The notes: generated by a model from the sequence alone, not told the origin. DNA of 64,000 bases from an uncultured Rhizobiaceae group bacterium (GCA_947501445.1 CANMVS010000003.1:434001-498000), one strand, 5' to 3'. Counted from the stretch's first letter, positions 8,700 to 18,567 are shown. Numbers and translations are program-made.

Positions 8700-9797
8700 T
8701 TGTACCCACATATCAGAACGGCCCTGGGGGCATTCATCGCCATAGTTCAATCAACGCTGGCACCCGGCGTTTTCGCTTTTGCAATTGCCGCGTCATTCCT
8801 GCTCCAGCCCTATGGCGCGAATGCGCAAAGCGTGTCGCAGGCACATGAGGCTCCCCATATCGTTACCAATCAGGCATTTCTTGAAAATCTTGCTGGAAGC
8901 GCGGCGTTTGATGTTGATGATATAGGCCAGGTCTTCGGTCACATTCTGACGCAGTTGCCCGACCGTGTGCACGTTTATCCGACTGAAAATTACTATTATT
9001 TCCGCTTTTTCCAAAACGGTGTTGAATATGCCGGTAACATCCGGCTGGCCACGGCTGACCGTGACGAGGGGCTTGTGCATTTTGCCTATTTCCCGGCAGC
9101 CAATGCGGGGCGTTCCGAAGGTGAAATGCGCTACAAGCTTCTGGGCAGTGACGATGGTGTTGCCATTGAGCGTCTTGGGCCGCTTTCCTATTCGATAACC
9201 TATCAGGGCAGAACTGTTATTTTTGACCTGAACGATCTGTCTACAGTCGAGCCACCGCCCGAATTGATTGCGGATGACGAAATATACCTTGGCCCGGTCT
9301 ATGACGAATCCGGCATACAATTCTACCTTATGTACAATCAGCGCCTGAAGATTTTTCACTACGTACTGAACGAACGGGCAGCCATTCCCGATGCACTTAT
9401 CCCTGCATCCTATACGGACAGAATTGTTATTGGCAGGCGCTCGGGATTTGCCTTTTATCGCGATGCCGGACTGGACAGAAAGATACTGATTGGTGTTCAT
9501 GCAGCCAATGTAGCTGTCAACAATTACTATGACGGCCCATTTGATCAGCTACCGGATAATTTCAATACCGATGACCGGTTACGGTTGGCCATTGAGGAAT
9601 CCGATCCCTCGACGGCCGGGCAGATTGATCGTTATGGCTACTACAACAGTGGTATCGGTCGCTATCTGATTGGTCCCTACACACAATTTACCAAGGAACA
9701 GGATCTGGTGAATTTTCATCTATGCGCCACCAATCCTGAACTGGATGCCAGCCTGTATTACAGCTGTTTTGCCGTGCAGGGCGGTGGTGTGCAATAG
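8700..9797 (+). CDS. secreted protein of unknown function
   Basis: About 365 residues. A hydrophobic stretch (TLAPGVFAFAIAASFLLQPYGANAQS) with an Ala-x-Ala-like end predicts export. The rest is rich in Tyr and Asp (VYPTENYYYFRFFQNGVEYAGNIRLA, LGPVYDESGIQFYLMYNQRLKIFHYVLNE) and has only two late cysteines; I recognise no domain. The start is uncertain: the frame is open from a GTG at 8661, which lies inside hairpin 2 of the dispersed element, while the TTG at 8700 follows AGGAAAG/GATGAG at a usual distance and is preferred. It lies downstream of the giant repeat protein on the same strand and both are exported, so a shared role is possible but unproven. Confidence 0.6.
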   Translation: MYPHIRTALGAFIAIVQSTLAPGVFAFAIAASFLLQPYGANAQSVSQAHEAPHIVTNQAFLENLAGSAAFDVDDIGQVFGHILTQLPDRVHVYPTENYYYFRFFQNGVEYAGNIRLATADRDEGLVHFAYFPAANAGRSEGEMRYKLLGSDDGVAIERLGPLSYSITYQGRTVIFDLNDLSTVEPPPELIADDEIYLGPVYDESGIQFYLMYNQRLKIFHYVLNERAAIPDALIPASYTDRIVIGRRSGFAFYRDAGLDRKILIGVHAANVAVNNYYDGPFDQLPDNFNTDDRLRLAIEESDPSTAGQIDRYGYYNSGIGRYLIGPYTQFTKEQDLVNFHLCATNPELDASLYYSCFAVQGGGVQ

Positions 9798-9812
9798 ACT
9801 GTTGTTGTTGGA

Positions 9813-10283
9813 CTAAATTCGTTTGAGGCCGTTTGATTTCAGGTCCGCGCGTGAAATAATTCTGAATATGAACCCCAGCAAAATCATCGTGCCCAGGCCT
9901 ATGCCCAAAAACAGCACCGGCCCTGCCCACAGACTCCACCAACTAAAGGCCGGTCGAACCCATTGTGGATTTGGTTCCCAGTAGCGTACCGGTATTATCA
10001 GACCTTCAACCGGTTCAAAACCACTGGCAGGCTGAGAGCTTTCTGCGAGGTGGATATTGTTATTGTGGTCGGTGAATTTGAGCATTGGATAGGCGCTTGA
10101 TGTATCCTCACTAAACCCGTCGTGTCCTGTGCGGCTGCCATATTCATAGCGAATGGATACGATCTCAGCGGTGGTTTGAATGCTGTCGGACTGGAATTGC
10201 CAGGTTTCCCGGGCGGCAAATATCCCGATGATGAAAAACACGACCGGTATGAAAAGTGCGCAAATCTTTGCCCAAATTGGCAT
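9813..10283 (-). CDS. DUF3592 membrane protein
   Basis: 156 residues with one N-terminal transmembrane helix (IWAKICALFIPVVFFIIGIFAA), a beta-rich extracytoplasmic middle (TTAEIVSIRYEYG...YPMLKFTDHNNNIHLAESS, GLIIPVRYWEPNPQWVR) and a C-terminal helix (WWSLWAGPVLFLGIGLGTMILLGFIF). This order matches DUF3592, a family without known function. The ATG at 10283 follows AAGG; a longer frame to 10346 lacks the family's start. It is convergent with the preceding gene and shows no operon partner. Confidence 0.7.
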   Translation of the reverse strand: MPIWAKICALFIPVVFFIIGIFAARETWQFQSDSIQTTAEIVSIRYEYGSRTGHDGFSEDTSSAYPMLKFTDHNNNIHLAESSQPASGFEPVEGLIIPVRYWEPNPQWVRPAFSWWSLWAGPVLFLGIGLGTMILLGFIFRIISRADLKSNGLKRI

Positions 10284-10588
10284 CTTGTTACCTTGCTTCG
10301 GCTGAAGAACCTTGTGGTGGTGTGAAAAATGATAATGAACCAGCACCAGGTGCCGGACCAGCCCTTCAATTGTCTCAATTGTCTCAAATGTATCAGTTTG
10401 TTTATGGGGCTGTTTTGGCAGATCACTGCTTTTGCCAAACGGTATCCTTTGTTCAGTTTCCGAACAGGAAAAAACACTTTCGAACTGAAGACAAAACGTT
10501 CCAAAACGTCAATAGTGCATGGATATGTCGCACCGAGCGACTATATGATTTTGCGGCGCAATAATCTGAATTGGCGTAAGTTCACATC
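10284..10588. other. divergent intergenic region
   Basis: Separates the DUF3592 gene (leftward) from the ABC export operon (rightward). Short direct repeats of TTGTCTCAA occur near 10372-10390. I see no convincing operator, RNA gene or terminator. Confidence 0.4.
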
Positions 10589-11245
10589 ATGTTGTTGAAA
10601 GTTTCCGGATTGACGAAGGGGTTTTCGACGGAGGAAGGCATGCAGCCGGTCCTTCGTGGTGTGGATTTGGGTCTGGCAGCCGGTGATCGCATGGCGCTCA
10701 CCGGGGAATCGGGCAGTGGCAAGAGCACGCTCTTGTATCTGATTGCCGGTCTGGAAGCGGCTGACAGCGGCGATATTGCCATTGAAGGCCGCTCGATAAG
10801 CGGACTTGGAGATGAAGCGCGTGCAACCCTGCGGCGTGATACGGTTGGTGTCATCTTTCAGCAGTTCAACCTCATTCCCTCGCTGAATGTCATGGGTAAC
10901 CTGCGTTTTTATGCACGTCTCGCCGGGCGTGAAGATGTACAATGGAACCAGACGCTTATTACCCGCCTCGGGCTTGAGCAGCATATGAAACATTATCCGG
11001 AGCAATTGTCCGGTGGGCAACAGCAGCGCCTGGCAATCGGCAGGACCCTTGCTGCACGGCCGCGGCTTGTGCTGGCGGATGAGCCGACCGGCAACCTGGA
11101 TGAAGAGACGGCAGATGCCGTCATTGGACTGATGCTTGATCTGGTGAGCGAGACCAATGCCGCATTGCTGATGGTTACCCACTCCAGCCGATTGGCAGAC
11201 CGAATGGATATTCGGGTTCATCTTGCGGCCGGCCAGGTGGTATGA
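10589..11245 (+). CDS. ABC transporter ATP-binding protein (LolD/MacB/AttE-like)
   Basis: 218 residues, a lone nucleotide-binding domain. Walker A is GESGSGKST, the Q-loop region is VIFQQFNLIPSLNV, the signature is LSGGQQQR, Walker B with D-loop is LVLADEPTGNLD, and the switch His lies in MVTHSSRL. The QQFNLIPSLNV and DEPTGNLD forms are those of the MacB/LolD group, which drives FtsX-type permeases from the cytoplasm. Its stop overlaps the start of such a permease gene (ATGA), so the two form one transporter. Together with the lipocalin-like gene that follows, the set resembles the attEFGH group of Agrobacterium. Confidence 0.9.
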   Translation: MLLKVSGLTKGFSTEEGMQPVLRGVDLGLAAGDRMALTGESGSGKSTLLYLIAGLEAADSGDIAIEGRSISGLGDEARATLRRDTVGVIFQQFNLIPSLNVMGNLRFYARLAGREDVQWNQTLITRLGLEQHMKHYPEQLSGGQQQRLAIGRTLAARPRLVLADEPTGNLDEETADAVIGLMLDLVSETNAALLMVTHSSRLADRMDIRVHLAAGQVV

Positions 11246-13656
11246 GGGTATTCATCGCCATTACCGTACTGTTGTCCCACTGGCGGCGCAGGCCGGGCCA
11301 GTTGGCAACGCTCATTATTGGTCTTTCGCTTGCGACGGGTCTTTGGACGGGCGTCCAGGCAATCAACACCGAAGCGCGCAGCAGCTATGCCGACGCCCAG
11401 ACCAGCCTGTTGTCGCACCCCTATTCCACACTGGTACCTGCCACGGGCAACACGATGGGTGTGGACACCTATGTGGCTCTGCAGCGGGCAGGGTGGCGCA
11501 CCTCACCGATATTGGAAGGCGCGTTGCAGATTGACGGGAACACGTACCGAATTATCGGTATTGATCCAATGACAGCACCAGCTGATCTCATGACCAGAGT
11601 TCAGCGAACACAAGATAGTGCCAACCCGGCAATCTCGCTGGCCGATCGGATATTTGCAGCCCCGCAAACCGCCAGGCAATTGGAATCATTTGACGACAGC
11701 GTTCAAATTACAGCGGTTGCTGATTTTACACCCGATCTATTGCTCACCGATATTGGCGTTGCGGCACGCCTGATGGACCGTGAGATGCAGGTATCCAGTC
11801 TTATTGTATTGCAGGACCAACCGCTGGGGCAAAGGCCACTTATTGAGGTGGCGCCGCAGGTCAATTTGCAGGCCCCCCAGGATAGCGGGGATATTAATCG
11901 TTTGACGGACAGTTTTCATCTGAATCTGACAGCGTTCGGCTTACTGTCATTTGGTGTTGGTTTGTTCATTGTACATGGAGCCATCGGTCTGGCGTTTGAA
12001 CAAAGGCGCGGCATGTTTCGCACAATGCGTGTGATGGGACTATCAGCCCGCACACTGATGTCGGCACTTGCCGCGGAGTTGCTGGTGTTTGCCCTGCTGG
12101 CAGGCGCGATTGGTGTTGCCCTGGGATATTTCATTGCGGCTGCTCTTTTGCCTGATGTTGCCGCTACCCTGCGCGGCCTATATGGAGCGCAAGTCTCCGG
12201 TGTCCTGGTCTTCCGGATGGAATGGTGGGCGGGCGGCATTGCTATTGCCCTTTTGGGCACCGCAATAGCCGGGGCCAACAGCCTGTGGCATATCGCTCAA
12301 TTGCCTATTCTCGCGTCGGCTCAACCGCGCGCCTGGGCTCTATATTCCATACAAAGGATTATTTTGCAGGCATTGTGCTCTGTTGCTCTGCTATGCGCGG
12401 CGTTGCTGTTGCTCGTCTGGGGATCAGGGCTGGTCGCAGGATTCGCAATCGTCGGTGCCTTGCTTGTCGGTGCCGCGCTGATGCTTCCGGCATTTTTTGT
12501 CGGTTTTCTTGCCATCGGCCGATGTTTGTCCCGTGGACCGCTGGCAGAATGGTTCTGGGCAGATACAAGCCAGCAAATTCCCGGTCTTTCGCTGGCGCTC
12601 ATGGCGTTGCTTCTGGCGCTCTCGGTCAATATTGGCGTCAGCACCATGGTCGGCAGTTTTCGAACGACCTTCACCGGCTGGATTGACCAGCGATTGGCGT
12701 CAGAACTGTATTTTGTCGCCGACAACGAGGCACAGGCTGCATCCATGCGCGATTGGTTGAAATCGCGTGCGGATGCTGTGCTGCCGGTATGGAGTATTGA
12801 TGCACAACTCAATGGTACGTCCGGCAAAGTCTTCGGGGTTGCCGATCACCCCACATATCGTGAAAACTGGCCTGTTTTAAGCGCCTTGCCCAATGCCTGG
12901 GATGCTGTGGCGAACGGCAAGGCCGCTTTGATCAACGAACAGATGTCCCGGCGTCAAAAATTGCTGCCGGGTGATATTGTCTCACTGCCCGGTGGCCATG
13001 AACTGCCTATCGCCGGGGTCTATTCCGATTATGGTAACCCCGCACCCCAGGCCATCATCAGTATTGAACGTCTCACCCAATGGTATCCACGGGTGCCGCG
13101 TCTGCGTCATGCTGTCCGGGTTCATCCTGATGAAGCCGCAGCGCTTGCAGCGTCAATGCGCGAGACCTTTGAATTGGGCGATCGCAATATTGTTGATCAG
13201 GCGACGATCAAGGCGCGTTCCAAGCAGGTTTTTGAACGGACATTTGCTGTAACCAACGCGCTGAACATATTAACCCTTGCGGTGGCTGGCTTTGCCATTT
13301 TTACCTCATTGTTGACGCTTGCGACGATGCGGCTGCCGCAGTTGGCACCTGTCTGGGCATTGGGCATGACCCGCAAAAAACTTGCCTGGCTTGAATTGAT
13401 CCGCGCGCTTTTACTGGCCGCGCTGACAACAATTGTTGCCTTGCCCATTGGTCTGGCCGTTGCATGGCTGCTGCTTTCGGTGGTTAATGTCGAAGCCTTT
13501 GGCTGGCGATTGCCAATGGAACTGTTTGTGGGCGACTGGTTGCGTCTGAGCGCTTTTGCCCTGATCGCCGCCTGCCTGGCTGCAGCACTGCCTGCCCGGC
13601 GCATGGCAACAATATCTCCGGCAGAACTCGTCAAGGTTTTCACCCATGAGCGCTAG
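11242..13656 (+). CDS. FtsX-family ABC permease
   Basis: 804 residues with two FtsX-type halves. An N-terminal helix (near residues 10-30) is followed by a periplasmic MacB-like region, then helices around LTAFGLLSFGVGLFIVHGAIGLAFEQRRGMFRTMRVMGLS, a central membrane block, a second periplasmic region and a C-terminal block starting VTNALNILTLAVAGFAIFTSLLTLATMRL. The RTMRVMGLS and APVWALGMTR segments are the FtsX coupling helices. It overlaps the ATPase gene by four bases and the next gene by eleven. The likely task is movement of a lipid or lipoprotein-like substrate out of the inner membrane, with the next gene product as periplasmic partner. Confidence 0.85.
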   Translation: MRVFIAITVLLSHWRRRPGQLATLIIGLSLATGLWTGVQAINTEARSSYADAQTSLLSHPYSTLVPATGNTMGVDTYVALQRAGWRTSPILEGALQIDGNTYRIIGIDPMTAPADLMTRVQRTQDSANPAISLADRIFAAPQTARQLESFDDSVQITAVADFTPDLLLTDIGVAARLMDREMQVSSLIVLQDQPLGQRPLIEVAPQVNLQAPQDSGDINRLTDSFHLNLTAFGLLSFGVGLFIVHGAIGLAFEQRRGMFRTMRVMGLSARTLMSALAAELLVFALLAGAIGVALGYFIAAALLPDVAATLRGLYGAQVSGVLVFRMEWWAGGIAIALLGTAIAGANSLWHIAQLPILASAQPRAWALYSIQRIILQALCSVALLCAALLLLVWGSGLVAGFAIVGALLVGAALMLPAFFVGFLAIGRCLSRGPLAEWFWADTSQQIPGLSLALMALLLALSVNIGVSTMVGSFRTTFTGWIDQRLASELYFVADNEAQAASMRDWLKSRADAVLPVWSIDAQLNGTSGKVFGVADHPTYRENWPVLSALPNAWDAVANGKAALINEQMSRRQKLLPGDIVSLPGGHELPIAGVYSDYGNPAPQAIISIERLTQWYPRVPRLRHAVRVHPDEAAALAASMRETFELGDRNIVDQATIKARSKQVFERTFAVTNALNILTLAVAGFAIFTSLLTLATMRLPQLAPVWALGMTRKKLAWLELIRALLLAALTTIVALPIGLAVAWLLLSVVNVEAFGWRLPMELFVGDWLRLSAFALIAACLAAALPARRMATISPAELVKVFTHER

Positions 13657-14719
13657 GATACTCTTTGTTTTCATGTCGCTGCTGTTGGTGACACCCGGCC
13701 ACGGCCAGGGATTTGGTGGTCTTGGGTCTACGGCCGAAGGTTTTGCGGTGCCGCAGCGGGGGGTATCACTGACATTTCCCCGTGATCATGGGCCTCATAC
13801 GGACTTTCGTATCGAGTGGTGGTATCTGACCGCCAATCTGACCGGTGCTGACGGTCAATCCTATGGCGTGCAATGGACGCTGTTTCGATCTGCCCTGCGG
13901 CCGGAAGACCGGGAAAATCAGGCTGTGGGCTGGTCAAGCCCGCAATTGTGGATGGGACATGCTGCCGTCACCAGCAGGGATCATCATTTTGTCAGTGAGG
14001 TGCGTGCACGTGGCGGCATCGGGCAGGCAGGTGTCACAATGGAGCCGTTTAGCGCCCGGATCAATGATTGGGCAATGACCTCCACGGCGCAGGCAAATGC
14101 TGACGCGCTGTCCAGTCTTGCGTTGAATGCGTCAGGGTCACAATTTTCATATCAGCTTGATCTGACAGCCGATGGTCCGTTGGTTTTGCATGGTGATGAG
14201 GGCTATTCGATCAAATCATCCGGCGGGCAGGCAAGCCATTATTACTCACAGCCATCCTACAGCGTTAAAGGAACACTCATGCTGCCATCCGGTACCATTG
14301 AGGTGACTGGCAGCGCCTGGCTTGATCGCGAATGGTCTTCACAGCCCCTGGCTGACAACCAGAACGGTTGGGATTGGGTTTCGCTCAGTTTTGACGATGG
14401 AGCAAAGCTGATGGGTTTTCGATTAAGGCAAACGGATGGGGCACATTTCACCTCGGCGACATGGATTGCTGCCAATGGCCAGCCTGATGCAATCAGCAAC
14501 GGTGAATTGAGCCTTACGCCGCTGACCACTGTATCTGTCGCGGACAGGGAGATACCCATACGCTGGCGGGTGCAATTGCCTTCCAGAAGCGTGGATGTTG
14601 AAATTGATGCGCTCAATCCGCAGGCGTGGATGGCCACATCCATTCCCTATTGGGAAGGGCCGGTGGAAATTTCCGGTTCGCGTTCAGGCAAGGGATATCT
14701 GGAAATGACCGGGTATTAG
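13646..14719 (+). CDS. CrtC/AttH-type lipocalin-like secreted protein
   Basis: 357 residues with a signal peptide (ARILFVFMSLLLVTPGHGQ). Conserved features of the AttH/CrtC lipocalin-like family are FPRDHGPHTDFRIEWWYLTANL early, YYSQPSYSVKGTL in the middle and GSAWLDREWSS before the second lipocalin-like half with NGWDWVSLSFDDGAKLMGFRL. The fold binds hydrophobic ligands; the related CrtC hydrates carotenoids, while AttH-type proteins accompany ABC exporters. It overlaps the FtsX gene by eleven bases, so it is almost certainly co-expressed with the transporter and may receive its substrate in the periplasm. Substrate unknown. Confidence 0.8.
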   Translation: MSARILFVFMSLLLVTPGHGQGFGGLGSTAEGFAVPQRGVSLTFPRDHGPHTDFRIEWWYLTANLTGADGQSYGVQWTLFRSALRPEDRENQAVGWSSPQLWMGHAAVTSRDHHFVSEVRARGGIGQAGVTMEPFSARINDWAMTSTAQANADALSSLALNASGSQFSYQLDLTADGPLVLHGDEGYSIKSSGGQASHYYSQPSYSVKGTLMLPSGTIEVTGSAWLDREWSSQPLADNQNGWDWVSLSFDDGAKLMGFRLRQTDGAHFTSATWIAANGQPDAISNGELSLTPLTTVSVADREIPIRWRVQLPSRSVDVEIDALNPQAWMATSIPYWEGPVEISGSRSGKGYLEMTGY

Positions 14720-14750
14720 AGTTTCTGTTCAGTCCGCGGGATTTTTGTTG

Positions 14751-16646
14751 TTATGCGTCATACACCAAAAAACCGCCCGATTGTCGTGCCCAAAGCCGTG
14801 CATACAGACCGCCTCTTTTAACCAGTTGCGTATGGGTGCCTTCTTCAACAATCATGCCTGCATCCATGACAACCAGGCGATCCATGGCTGCGATGGTCGA
14901 AAGGCGGTGAGCGATAGCAATGACCGTTTTGCCACTCATCAAAGTTTCCAACTCGTCCTGAATGGCAGCTTCGGCTTCCGAGTCCAGGGCACTGGTGGCC
15001 TCATCAAGCACCAGAACCGGGGCATTTTTGAGCAACACACGGGCGATTGTCACCCGTTGTCGCTGACCACCCGAGAGTTTGACACCGCGATCGCCAACAA
15101 AGGCATCAAGTCCGGTGCGTCCGTCTGCATCGCGCAATTGAGATATGAATTCGTGAGCCTGTGCGCGTTCAGCGGCCTGTGCAACCTCCTCATCCGAGGC
15201 ATCCGGTCGCCCGTAGCGAATATTATCGCGTATCGAGCGATGCAGCAGCGAAATATCCTGCGTAACAACGCCGATCTGGCGCCGTAGACTTGCCTGCGCG
15301 ACATCGCGCACGTCCTGTTCGTCAATGGTAATCGCGCCGGAGCCAACGTCTCTCAGGCGCATCAGCAAGGCAATAAGCGTTGATTTGCCGGCCCCGGAAA
15401 GACCCACGATGCCGACTTTTTCTCCCGGTTTTATTACCAGTGAAAGATCACGCACAACCAGCCCTTGCGCCCTTGCTGTATCCGTATCGGCATTGCCATA
15501 GGTGAAATTGACGTGGTCAAAGCGAATGGCGCCTTTGGTAACGTTCAAGACCGGTGCATTGACGCGGTCAACGACGGTTGAGGGTGTCGTCATAACCGGC
15601 ATGGCATCGCGGATTGTACCGATGGCCCGTGAAACCGATTGTCCCAGCCGAATGAACGTACCGGAGGAACTGGCCAGTGAACGGGCAATGGCAGCCGCAG
15701 CGACAAAGTCTCCTAATGTCACAAACCCATCCACCAGACCCCACAGACCAACCGCCAGCAGGGCAACCAGCAGACCCACATTCAGCATGTGAACGGCAAG
15801 GTCCGTGGTAATATAGGAGCGTTTTTCGCGGTGCTGTGTATCGATGGTTTCACCAATCACCTGCCGGATCGCCCCGGCTTCTGAATCTTCGGCTGCAAAC
15901 AGTTTGACCATGGCGATATTGGCATAGACATCTGTCATTGCGCCTGTTGCCCTGCTCGATGCCGCAGCCACCCGGCCCGATAGCCGCGCGTACATGGGGA
16001 CGGCCTTCCAGGCGAGGATTGAATTGGCAACAATCCACACCAGAACCGGGATTGCCAACGGCCAGGCAAGGACAGCCAGAAGTGTGAATGAGCCTCCGAA
16101 CTGGATAAAGGTACGCGGAACCGTTTGGACCGCGATCAGCATTTGGCGCTGCACTGCGCCGGTCACCTGTCCAATGCGGGCGGCAACCTGTCCGGCGAAC
16201 AAATCTTCAAAAAACGCCACGTCCTGAGATTCAACCGCCTTGTGGCCCTGCCAGCGCATGGCAGCGGGCAAGATGACCTGAACGGTCTGCGACATAAAAG
16301 CCGAGCGTACAAATACGATGATTGGATCGATGACGGCAAACAGGATGAGGAAAGCAAACAGGGCCGTCAAATGCCCATCAATAAAGGCGGCGGCGCCCAT
16401 ACGGGTAACGCCGTCCACAACAAATGCAAGGCTCCAGACGAGCGTCAATTCAATAAGCGCTGAAAGAACCGAAAGGACGGCAACAATGGCCAGAACGCCT
16501 GAAAACATGCGGGCAAAATGCCACACAAGCGCAATAGCACCCTTGTCCGGCATGGGCCGAACGGGCAGCTCAAGCGGGCGGACAAGGGTTTCAAATGGAC
16601 GAAACAGGCGATCTGCAATGGTCATGTGCATCATATAGGCCCGCAT
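14751..16646 (-). CDS. ABC exporter, fused membrane and ATPase domains
   Basis: 631 residues. The N-terminal six-helix exporter domain (about 40-340) is followed by a nucleotide-binding domain with Walker A GLSGAGKST, signature LSGGQRQR, Walker B VLVLDEATSALD and switch His in IAHRLS. It works as a homo- or heterodimer in the inner membrane. The ATG at 16646 follows GGGAAG at six bases; a longer open frame to 16799 has no support. The type is ABCB/MsbA-like and the exported compound cannot be told from sequence. It is convergent with the lipocalin gene. The 272 bases upstream, up to the hemolysin III gene, show no clear sites. Confidence 0.85.
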   Translation of the reverse strand: MRAYMMHMTIADRLFRPFETLVRPLELPVRPMPDKGAIALVWHFARMFSGVLAIVAVLSVLSALIELTLVWSLAFVVDGVTRMGAAAFIDGHLTALFAFLILFAVIDPIIVFVRSAFMSQTVQVILPAAMRWQGHKAVESQDVAFFEDLFAGQVAARIGQVTGAVQRQMLIAVQTVPRTFIQFGGSFTLLAVLAWPLAIPVLVWIVANSILAWKAVPMYARLSGRVAAASSRATGAMTDVYANIAMVKLFAAEDSEAGAIRQVIGETIDTQHREKRSYITTDLAVHMLNVGLLVALLAVGLWGLVDGFVTLGDFVAAAAIARSLASSSGTFIRLGQSVSRAIGTIRDAMPVMTTPSTVVDRVNAPVLNVTKGAIRFDHVNFTYGNADTDTARAQGLVVRDLSLVIKPGEKVGIVGLSGAGKSTLIALLMRLRDVGSGAITIDEQDVRDVAQASLRRQIGVVTQDISLLHRSIRDNIRYGRPDASDEEVAQAAERAQAHEFISQLRDADGRTGLDAFVGDRGVKLSGGQRQRVTIARVLLKNAPVLVLDEATSALDSEAEAAIQDELETLMSGKTVIAIAHRLSTIAAMDRLVVMDAGMIVEEGTHTQLVKRGGLYARLWARQSGGFLVYDA

Positions 16647-16918
16647 GGGTGCTTCCCAAATGCCCCTGCCAAAAAATACTGATTTTAACCGATGTCCCGC
16701 ACAGCGGTGCCTGAGCAATTCAGGTGCCGATGTGTGATCGCGCAAATTCGACAAACTTCCGGTTTTTGGCGTGGGTGGGGCTATGAAAGGTTTCATCATT
16801 CATTTTTTGAAACCTCACAAAATACGTCTGTGATTGCAAAATGGAATTCACGCGCCATCTGCCAAGCTTCAACGATCCCGCCTGAAATGAAGGATGTCAC
16901 AATCCGAATGGGCGGGTT

Positions 16919-17569
16919 TCAGACCAGAGCGACGGAATCGACGATTGCCGCATAATGGCAGGCCGAACCGCCAAGCACAAAACCATGCCAGATGGCATTT
17001 TGATAACGAAGCTTTTCCCAAAGGTGAAAGATGACGCCAACAGAATAAAGAACACCACCTGCAATCAGCAACAATAGCGTGCGCGAGGTGAGGGCACCAA
17101 ACAAAGGCACCGCAACCAGAACCACACACCATCCCAGAACAAGATAGAGAATAATGGATATTCGTTTCATTTTGTTTGGGAAAAACAATTTCGTAGTAAT
17201 GCCGAATGTGGCGGCTGACCAGACAAGAGCCAGCATGCCCGCCCCGGTCCAACCCGCCAGTTTGACCGCCATGAAGGGTGTATAGGTTGCGGCTATCTTG
17301 AGATAGATCGCAGCCTGGTCAAAACGGTGCAGCAGGGCCTTGATGGGTGAGCCGCCGGTCAGGTTATAAGCGGCAGAAAACAGGAAAACGGCCACAAGAC
17401 CAACAGCGTAGACAGACAGGCTGAGGATTGATTTTGTCGGCAATGCGCCATTGGCGATCAGGAACAGCAATACGACGCCAGTGATACTGGCGGCTACACT
17501 CAAAACGTGTACGATACCATCGGCGATCCGTTCAGAGACCGTGTATTGAGGAAAGATATTTGCTTCCAT
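16919..17569 (-). CDS. hemolysin III family (PAQR) membrane protein
   Basis: 216 residues, seven hydrophobic segments. The conserved polar residues of the PAQR/hemolysin III superfamily are present: ADGIVHVLSVAAS in helix 1, FSAAYNL in helix 2, LHRFDQAAIYLKIAATYTPF, and the C-terminal WHGFVLGGSACHY. These His/Asp residues form a metal site in characterised relatives. The bacterial members are poorly understood; hydrolase activity on membrane lipids is proposed for the superfamily. Start could be the GTG at 17599; the ATG at 17569 gives the usual family N-terminus. Confidence 0.8.
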   Translation of the reverse strand: MEANIFPQYTVSERIADGIVHVLSVAASITGVVLLFLIANGALPTKSILSLSVYAVGLVAVFLFSAAYNLTGGSPIKALLHRFDQAAIYLKIAATYTPFMAVKLAGWTGAGMLALVWSAATFGITTKLFFPNKMKRISIILYLVLGWCVVLVAVPLFGALTSRTLLLLIAGGVLYSVGVIFHLWEKLRYQNAIWHGFVLGGSACHYAAIVDSVALV

Positions 17570-17718
17570 AATGGCGGCAATGGTAACCACATTTGTCACG
17601 CAGGTCGCTTAAAAAAGAGATTTTCGTCCAATCTGCGGCAATTTTGTCGGGATCGACCCAATCCGGCCCTTTGCTGGCGGTTCGAGACAATTGTACAGAT
17701 GATCAGAGGATACAGGCG

Positions 17719-18468
17719 GTGACCAGCATCTCAGACAACACATTGTACGATGACGCAGACCTTGCACAATTTTATGATCTGGACAATCGCTGGGATGCAG
17801 ATTTTGATTACTGCACCGCCCTTGCCGATGGTGCGAATAGCGTGCTTGATCTTGGGTGTGGCACCGGTGAATTGATTGCGTCCCTGTCAAAGGGGCGCGC
17901 GGTCACGGGTGTTGATCCGGCAGCGGCGATGCTTGATGTGGCGCGTCAGCGTCCGGGAGGCGAGCAGGTACACTGGGTTCAGGCGGATGCGCGCTCTGTG
18001 CGTTTGGGCACCCAATTTGATCTGGTGCTTTTAACCGGACATGCGTTTCAGGTGTTTCTTGACACCGGTGATCAAAAGGCCGTGCTATCGACAATCGCGG
18101 CGCATTTAAAGCCAACGGGGCGGTTCATATTTGATACACGAAACCCGCAGTCGCCCGGTAGCAAGGAAAACAGCCGTGAGGACAGTTTTAAACAACATAT
18201 GCATCCAGCCAAGGGGGCAATAGAGTCCTGGAATAGCTCGACCTATGATGGCGAGCGAATGATTTTGACCTATAAGAACAGTTACCGTGTGGTGGCGACA
18301 GATCAGACCTATGAAGCATCGGCCAAAATTCGCTATACGCCCATCGACGTATTGGCGTTGTTGCTTGGGGATGCCGGACTGCGGGCTGAAAACTGGATTG
18401 GAGATTGGCAGGGCAACGCTTTTCACTCGCAAAGCCCGGAGATTATTCCAGTGGGGTGCCTTTTGTGA
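17719..18468 (+). CDS. class I SAM-dependent methyltransferase
   Basis: 249 residues. Motif I is VLDLGCGTGELIASL, the acidic residue after strand 2 is in AVTGVDPAAAML, motif II/III are WVQADARSV and FDLVLLTGHAFQVF, and LKPTGRFIFDTRNP closes the core. This is a methyltransferase_11/25-type fold acting in the cytoplasm; substrate unknown. A GTG start at 17719 with AGAGGA eight bases upstream is chosen; the open frame begins farther upstream without support. Confidence 0.8.
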   Translation: MTSISDNTLYDDADLAQFYDLDNRWDADFDYCTALADGANSVLDLGCGTGELIASLSKGRAVTGVDPAAAMLDVARQRPGGEQVHWVQADARSVRLGTQFDLVLLTGHAFQVFLDTGDQKAVLSTIAAHLKPTGRFIFDTRNPQSPGSKENSREDSFKQHMHPAKGAIESWNSSTYDGERMILTYKNSYRVVATDQTYEASAKIRYTPIDVLALLLGDAGLRAENWIGDWQGNAFHSQSPEIIPVGCLL

Positions 18469-18567
18469 TGATATGTGCAGCGGTCAAATTTCAGGGATCC
18501 GCGCCATAACCCCACATAGTTGTAAATGACCCTCAATACGGTAAGATGCGTGCAGGGGGATATGACA

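Noticed and set aside
10541-11221. 226-codon minus-strand frame
   Set aside because: Antisense to the ABC ATPase gene with Walker motifs.
16712-16725. TGAGCAATTCAGGT resembling the left end of the dispersed element
   Set aside because: Only about 14 bases match, neither hairpin is present, and chance is a sufficient explanation.
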